From JBEEPE01 sp964489645 (GTDB lineage: Bacteria; Verrucomicrobiota; Verrucomicrobiia; Chthoniobacterales; Chthoniobacteraceae): DNA of 8,575 bases. Below, piece after piece: positions 5,207-8,575 of this stretch. How positions within the stretch are numbered: position 1 is the first letter of the stretch; every line of letters begins with the position of its first letter. The stretch spans positions 1 through 8,575 of the forward strand of contig CAZAZT010000149.1 in NCBI GenBank assembly GCA_964489645.1. The letters are read 5' to 3'. A program made the translations under genes and the position numbers. Under the pieces are notes generated by a model, which saw nothing but the letters and a program-made list of their open reading frames with translations, was not told where the DNA came from and searched no databases.

Positions 5207-7488
5207 GAAAGTTTCCAGCGCTTCCTGAGTAACCATTCAAAAGCAAGACACCCCGCCGACAGGACAACGAATACCCAGTGATGGTCCAGTGGTCGACGGC
5301 CCGGCTCCGGAGGCACCGAATCCTTCATCCGTTCGTCAAATACCATCCCGAACTCACCTGCCCCGCGCAACGACTCAGCCCGCACAGCCACGCCCCGCGT
5401 CGAATCCGCCCAACGCCCAAGCGTTTCCATGTCCCTCGCTGTCATACGCTTCTCCAAACTTGATTCCGTCACCACAAAATCCTTCCAACCCAGATCATCC
5501 CCATTCTCCCCCGTCACCCGCATCAAGTACCGACCCGCTTTCTCGATCCGATGCTTCAACACGGCAGGAACCGACCCCGCTAAACGCACCAACTGCGGCT
5601 CCCGCTGCGCCACCCCATCCGCTTCTACATGCAACTTGACCTCAATCGGATAGCCCTTTGCGACCATCGCAGGATCCAACAACTCAAGACTCACATTCGC
5701 CTCGCCTGGCGCTTCCGGAAGCCCATCGGGAAACAGGATTCGAACCGCCTGCGAATCCTCCGATGCCATGTAACGGATGAACTTTCTCCAGAACCGGTCG
5801 TAATCCCGCCGATGAGTTTCAGACCCCATCCGAAGGCGCCAAAGATTCTCGCCATTCACCAGAGCCACTCGCCCATTCCCCACACGCTGCAGGATGATGA
5901 ACGGGTGATTCTCCTGCTCACGGTAAGGATCCGGAACGGACCTCGCAAAAACCTGTGCCCCAGCCTTCAAGCTCAATCGCGTCATGACATCCGTCAAAAA
6001 CAGTCGACTCTGACTCCGCAATCCTGCCTCAACAGGCACCACCATCGATCGCACGGTGTCCAGAGAGCTCTCGTTCGCTCCCAGCCCCACCATGGGTGCT
6101 CGAGCCAACACACCCAAGCCGATCGGGGTGAGCTCAAACCCCGCAACATTTGTCGCCTTGCCCTTCGCACCTCCTCCCAACTGCACCGGTAAAAGCGAAC
6201 CCAACGCGCTGTTCGCAGCGATCACATCCCAAGACTTGCCCAAGCCCAAAAAGATCAACCCCGCTCCACGCGTGGAAACCAACTCCGCTAACGCGCTCAC
6301 TTGATGACTGTTCAACATCTCGGCAACCGCAGAGCTCAAGATCACCAACTTGCACTTCTCGTAACCCTCCACCGTCGACGGCAACTGCAACGGCATGAAC
6401 GCGTCCTTCTCCGCCGCAAAACGGAAATAGTGACCGTCCCTCGTGCGGGTGATGCCCGACAACCGGATCAGGCTGTCTTGACCAACACCAATCTGCAGGA
6501 ACTTGTAATCCCAACCCAAACTGCCCTGCGCGAACAATACATCCAGCTTCGCTGACTCCTTCACTTCCACCCGAAAATCCCGCGGAGAGTTGAGCACACG
6601 TTCCGTCGCCGAGTCATCCTTCTCAATGCGAACCATATAACGATAAATGCCCTTCGGCATTTCCGGACAACGCAGGGTGAAACTCTCTGAACCCTTCACC
6701 GTCCGGCGCCCAATCTCCACCCCCTCACGGGACAACACGACATCCAGCGGGCGGATCTCCACTCCGGGCGTCGCATCTACCCGGAACGCCACATCAAAGG
6801 GGCGCCCAGGAACCGCCGACTCCGGCGCAATCACCTCCTCCAACGATACCGATGAAACCGGGATATCCCGACCAAAACCGATCCCGACAAACGGGATGCG
6901 TTCGGATACCATTCGAGACAACGCGTTGTTCTCACGCTCATTGCGAGTGAGGATACCATCCGTCAATGCGATCACCGCCAAGGGAGGCGCTGCTCCCGTG
7001 TCAATCGCCTGCTCGACAGCCCCCGCCATGTCAGTGACTTTTCCTCTCGGCTCCACCATCTTCGGCACAGCGTTCAACTCCTGGTAACTCTCTGAGAACG
7101 TGGCGAAAGATACAGGCACCTTGCGATCCGCCAATGCCGGCAAAACCACCCGCTTCAATGCGGCCAACGCCGCGCTCACTGGAGGCTCCCCTTCGCCAAA
7201 CCCCGCCATGCTTTCACTGTCGTCCAACATCACCACCACACGGCGGGGATCAGCCGTCTTGCGGGCCTTCGGCCGCTCATCCTTGCAACCCGGTTGCGCC
7301 GCCAAAAACACCAGAGACATCACCGCAATGAATCGAAGCCATTCCAAGACCCGACTCCTCGACGATAAAACCCCCAATCGCACTTGGATCCAATGGATCA
7401 GCAAAAGCCCGAACACCGTCGATCCCGCACCCCACGCGAACACTCGCGGGTACTCGAACTCAAACGTTTGAACAGCGTGCAAAATCAT
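5203..7488 (-). CDS. VWA-domain membrane protein with GATase-like central domain
   Basis: Membrane protein of the BatA/VWA type found in MoxR-associated operons; it probably acts as a metal-dependent protein-binding scaffold facing the periplasm. It has 761 residues. Two membrane segments (about 17-36 and 50-66) precede a VWA domain (about 82-220) with a complete MIDAS: D89-x-S91-x-S93, T152 in V-T-D-M-A-G, and D177 in A-L-T-D-G. After a beta-rich region (about 225-310) comes the class I glutamine-amidotransferase-like fold seen in these proteins: D-V-L-F-A-Q-G-S-L-G-W-D-Y-K-F (316-330), C-K-L-V-I-L-S-S (379-386) and R-G-A-G-L-I-F-L-G (407-415). I see no catalytic Cys/His arrangement, so it is likely a non-enzymatic version. 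A second beta-rich part (about 590-690) leads to a C-terminal membrane segment (about 738-754) with a basic tail R-K-R. The start ATG overlaps the upstream stop as ATGA, and the stop overlaps the next start in the same way, so the three genes are probably coupled in translation. P-G-C at 66-68 is not a convincing lipobox. Confidence 0.88.
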   Translation of the reverse strand: MILHAVQTFEFEYPRVFAWGAGSTVFGLLLIHWIQVRLGVLSSRSRVLEWLRFIAVMSLVFLAAQPGCKDERPKARKTADPRRVVVMLDDSESMAGFGEGEPPVSAALAALKRVVLPALADRKVPVSFATFSESYQELNAVPKMVEPRGKVTDMAGAVEQAIDTGAAPPLAVIALTDGILTRNERENNALSRMVSERIPFVGIGFGRDIPVSSVSLEEVIAPESAVPGRPFDVAFRVDATPGVEIRPLDVVLSREGVEIGRRTVKGSESFTLRCPEMPKGIYRYMVRIEKDDSATERVLNSPRDFRVEVKESAKLDVLFAQGSLGWDYKFLQIGVGQDSLIRLSGITRTRDGHYFRFAAEKDAFMPLQLPSTVEGYEKCKLVILSSAVAEMLNSHQVSALAELVSTRGAGLIFLGLGKSWDVIAANSALGSLLPVQLGGGAKGKATNVAGFELTPIGLGVLARAPMVGLGANESSLDTVRSMVVPVEAGLRSQSRLFLTDVMTRLSLKAGAQVFARSVPDPYREQENHPFIILQRVGNGRVALVNGENLWRLRMGSETHRRDYDRFWRKFIRYMASEDSQAVRILFPDGLPEAPGEANVSLELLDPAMVAKGYPIEVKLHVEADGVAQREPQLVRLAGSVPAVLKHRIEKAGRYLMRVTGENGDDLGWKDFVVTESSLEKRMTARDMETLGRWADSTRGVAVRAESLRGAGEFGMVFDERMKDSVPPEPGRRPLDHHWVFVVLSAGCLAFEWLLRKRWKLS
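7485..7488 (-). other. ATGA translational-coupling overlap (coiled-coil protein / VWA protein)
   Basis: On the - strand the start ATG of the VWA gene (7488-7486) overlaps the TGA of the preceding gene (7487-7485). Only A-A-G-A-A-G lies upstream, not a proper Shine-Dalgarno sequence, so re-initiation by the terminating ribosome is the likely mode of translation. Confidence 0.85.
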
Positions 7489-8575
7489 TGGTCTGCAAGC
7501 TTCTTGAAATAGCGTTCCACTCTCGTCCTGAAACTCACCGGAACTCGGTCGGCCGACGCCTCTTCGTCCTCACCCTCTTTCTTTTTCTTTTCCACCTTGC
7601 GGACCTCCAACTGATCCCTCTCGACCTTCCCCTCAAGCCCACTATCGCTCGCCTTCAAGTAAGCCCCGCCCCCCAACCGAGAGGCGTTGCCCGATACGCT
7701 CGATTCAAACGAACTCATGTCATCGTCATCAGCTCGCGCGGTTTCACGCATCAGCTGTTCAGATTGATCCCGACTCAATCCCCGATTGCTTTGGGTTCGG
7801 CGAGCCATGCTTTCCATCACGCTCCGTCCCGCATCCCGAGTCTCCCTGTCAAAAAACGGCTCCGCATCACGCTCAGGCATTCGCGGCCTTTTCATCAGCT
7901 CCTCTTGATCCTGCTTGGGAAGAAGGGAACGTAGGGTTTCGGCGACATCCTTGCCACCCGCAGCCTCGACCAAGTTCAAGTGCCGTTCCACTTCATCCAA
8001 CGCGTCCGCCAACTTTTCCCGTCGCTCCTTCTGGAGTTGCTCCGCCCTCTCTCGGATGGACTCCGCGCTCAGCCGCTTGTTCTCGGCCGGAGTGAGACTC
8101 GATGGGTTCTCTCGCCGCTTCTCTCGCAATGCTAATGTCTCATCGTCAACGGCTCCCACAGGAATCTCGTTGGACTTCTTGAGATACTCATTGACCATCT
8201 GCTTCGCCTCTTGCTCCCGATTCCGGACAACTCCGCGCCGACCATCAGCCCTCCCCTGCGAGGAACTTCCCCTCCCGAGTCCACCTCCCGAAGAGGCATT
8301 CGACCCAGACAGAGAGGATGAATCACCTGGGCCTCGGCCCCCTGCGCCGTCTCGGCCCACTCCGCCTTGCCCCCCACTGCCTGCCTGTCCTCCAGCACCC
8401 TGACCATTCCCCGAGGCAACTCCGCCACCATTGGATCCGCTCGGAGGGGACGATGCCTTCGCCCCGGGACTTTCTGCACGCGATTTCTCTGGGCTGTCCA
8501 ATTTTTCCGCCCCTGCTCCGCCTCCACCCGCTCCGCTAGAAGCCATCTTCTCCCCACCAGACTCAGTTCCCGCTT
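7485..8575 (-). CDS. Gly/Ser-rich coiled-coil protein, C-terminal part (start outside window)
   Basis: Partial gene. The frame has an ATG at 8546 but stays open to the window edge. The residues upstream of that ATG (A-G-T-E-S-G-G-E-K) continue the same low-complexity composition, so the protein very likely starts beyond 8575. Numbered from 8546, residues 1-105 are a Gly/Ser/Ala/Gln-rich disordered stretch. They are followed by charged helices with coiled-coil character (about 108-128 and 150-220), an acidic D-D-D-D patch (273-276), a Lys/Glu-rich run (317-330) and the tail V-P-V-S-F-R-T-R-V-E-R-Y-F-K-K-L (335-350). Similar 'P-x-x-Y/F-R-x-x-V-x-x-Y-F' tails end proteins next to VWA and GATase-like genes in planctomycetes and related bacteria, from memory of the family. 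The hidden upstream part may hold membrane segments, as in DUF4175-like proteins; this cannot be seen here. The stop overlaps the next gene's start by four bases. Exact function unknown; probably a structural partner of the VWA proteins. Confidence 0.75.
   Translation of the reverse strand, partial: AGTESGGEKMASSGAGGGGAGAEKLDSPEKSRAESPGAKASSPPSGSNGGGVASGNGQGAGGQAGSGGQGGVGRDGAGGRGPGDSSSLSGSNASSGGGLGRGSSSQGRADGRRGVVRNREQEAKQMVNEYLKKSNEIPVGAVDDETLALREKRRENPSSLTPAENKRLSAESIRERAEQLQKERREKLADALDEVERHLNLVEAAGGKDVAETLRSLLPKQDQEELMKRPRMPERDAEPFFDRETRDAGRSVMESMARRTQSNRGLSRDQSEQLMRETARADDDDMSSFESSVSGNASRLGGGAYLKASDSGLEGKVERDQLEVRKVEKKKKEGEDEEASADRVPVSFRTRVERYFKKLADQ
8233..8575 (-). repeat. Low-complexity Gly/Ser/Ala-coding tract
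   Basis: On the - strand this stretch encodes a polypeptide dominated by Gly, Ser, Ala and Gln with irregular G-G-x-G units such as G-S-G-G-Q-G-G-V-G. No exact DNA repeat unit is visible; codons vary (GGT, GGC, GGA, GGG), which argues against recent slippage. It forms the disordered region of the coiled-coil protein. Confidence 0.7.

Noticed and set aside
5207..5236. Longer DUF4159 start at ATG 5236
   Set aside because: It would overlap the VWA gene by 34 bases, has no ribosome-binding sequence and puts an acidic segment before the signal peptide; the ATGA start at 5206 fits better.
5629..6192. 187-codon + strand open frame
   Set aside because: Antisense to the VWA/GATase-like gene; His/Arg/Ser-rich shadow translation.
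7285..7300. Lipobox (A-Q-P-G-C) at residues 64-68 of the VWA protein
   Set aside because: It follows two membrane segments rather than one N-terminal signal, and Pro at -2 is unusual; these are ordinary residues after the second membrane helix.
7915..8403. 162-codon + strand open frame with a proline-rich end
   Set aside because: The Pro-rich end is the complement of the Gly-rich tract of the - strand gene; no independent signal.

Overview
The window is a fully coding, moderately GC-rich bacterial segment. Two genes lie on the + strand at the left and four on the - strand across the rest. No RNA gene, mobile element, CRISPR array or prophage signature is visible. The gene set suggests a member of the Planctomycetota/Verrucomicrobiota (PVC) group: a TPR plus SPINDLY-type O-GlcNAc transferase, and a cluster of a VWA/GATase-like membrane protein, a DUF4159 protein and a coiled-coil protein with a 'P-V-S-F-R-x-x-V-E-R-Y-F' tail. 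Shine-Dalgarno sequences are also weak or absent. This assignment rests on gene content and is inference, not a phylogenetic placement.

Left part (1-2550, + strand): a compact methylated-DNA-protein cysteine methyltransferase (30-434), then 16 bases later a 699-residue TPR protein with a C-terminal glycosyltransferase-41 domain (451-2550). The short gap suggests co-transcription, although the two functions (DNA repair and protein glycosylation) are unrelated.

Right part (8575-2551, - strand, read right to left): the C-terminal part of a Gly/Ser-rich coiled-coil protein (its start lies outside the window); a 761-residue VWA and GATase-like membrane protein; a secreted Cys-rich DUF4159 protein; and a roughly 600-residue protein that I do not recognise, with N-terminal membrane segments and a C-x-C-x-x-C motif. 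The first three genes are joined by 4-base ATGA start/stop overlaps, so they form a translationally coupled operon. Such sets usually accompany a MoxR ATPase, DUF58 and BatA-type VWA genes. Those would be expected beyond position 8575. By analogy with that family the proteins probably form a periplasmic or membrane-associated assembly or stress module; the substrate is unknown.

The two gene sets converge with no spacer: the stop codons abut at 2548-2553 and form the palindrome TGATCA. The + strand is C-rich over G throughout, whichever strand is coding. This looks like replication-strand skew with the - strand as leading strand, which would put the operon co-directional with replication and the two left genes head-on. 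The most interesting items are the unrecognised C-x-C-x-x-C protein with its ambiguous start, the altered nucleotide-sugar pocket of the O-GlcNAc transferase homologue, and the zero-length convergent junction.
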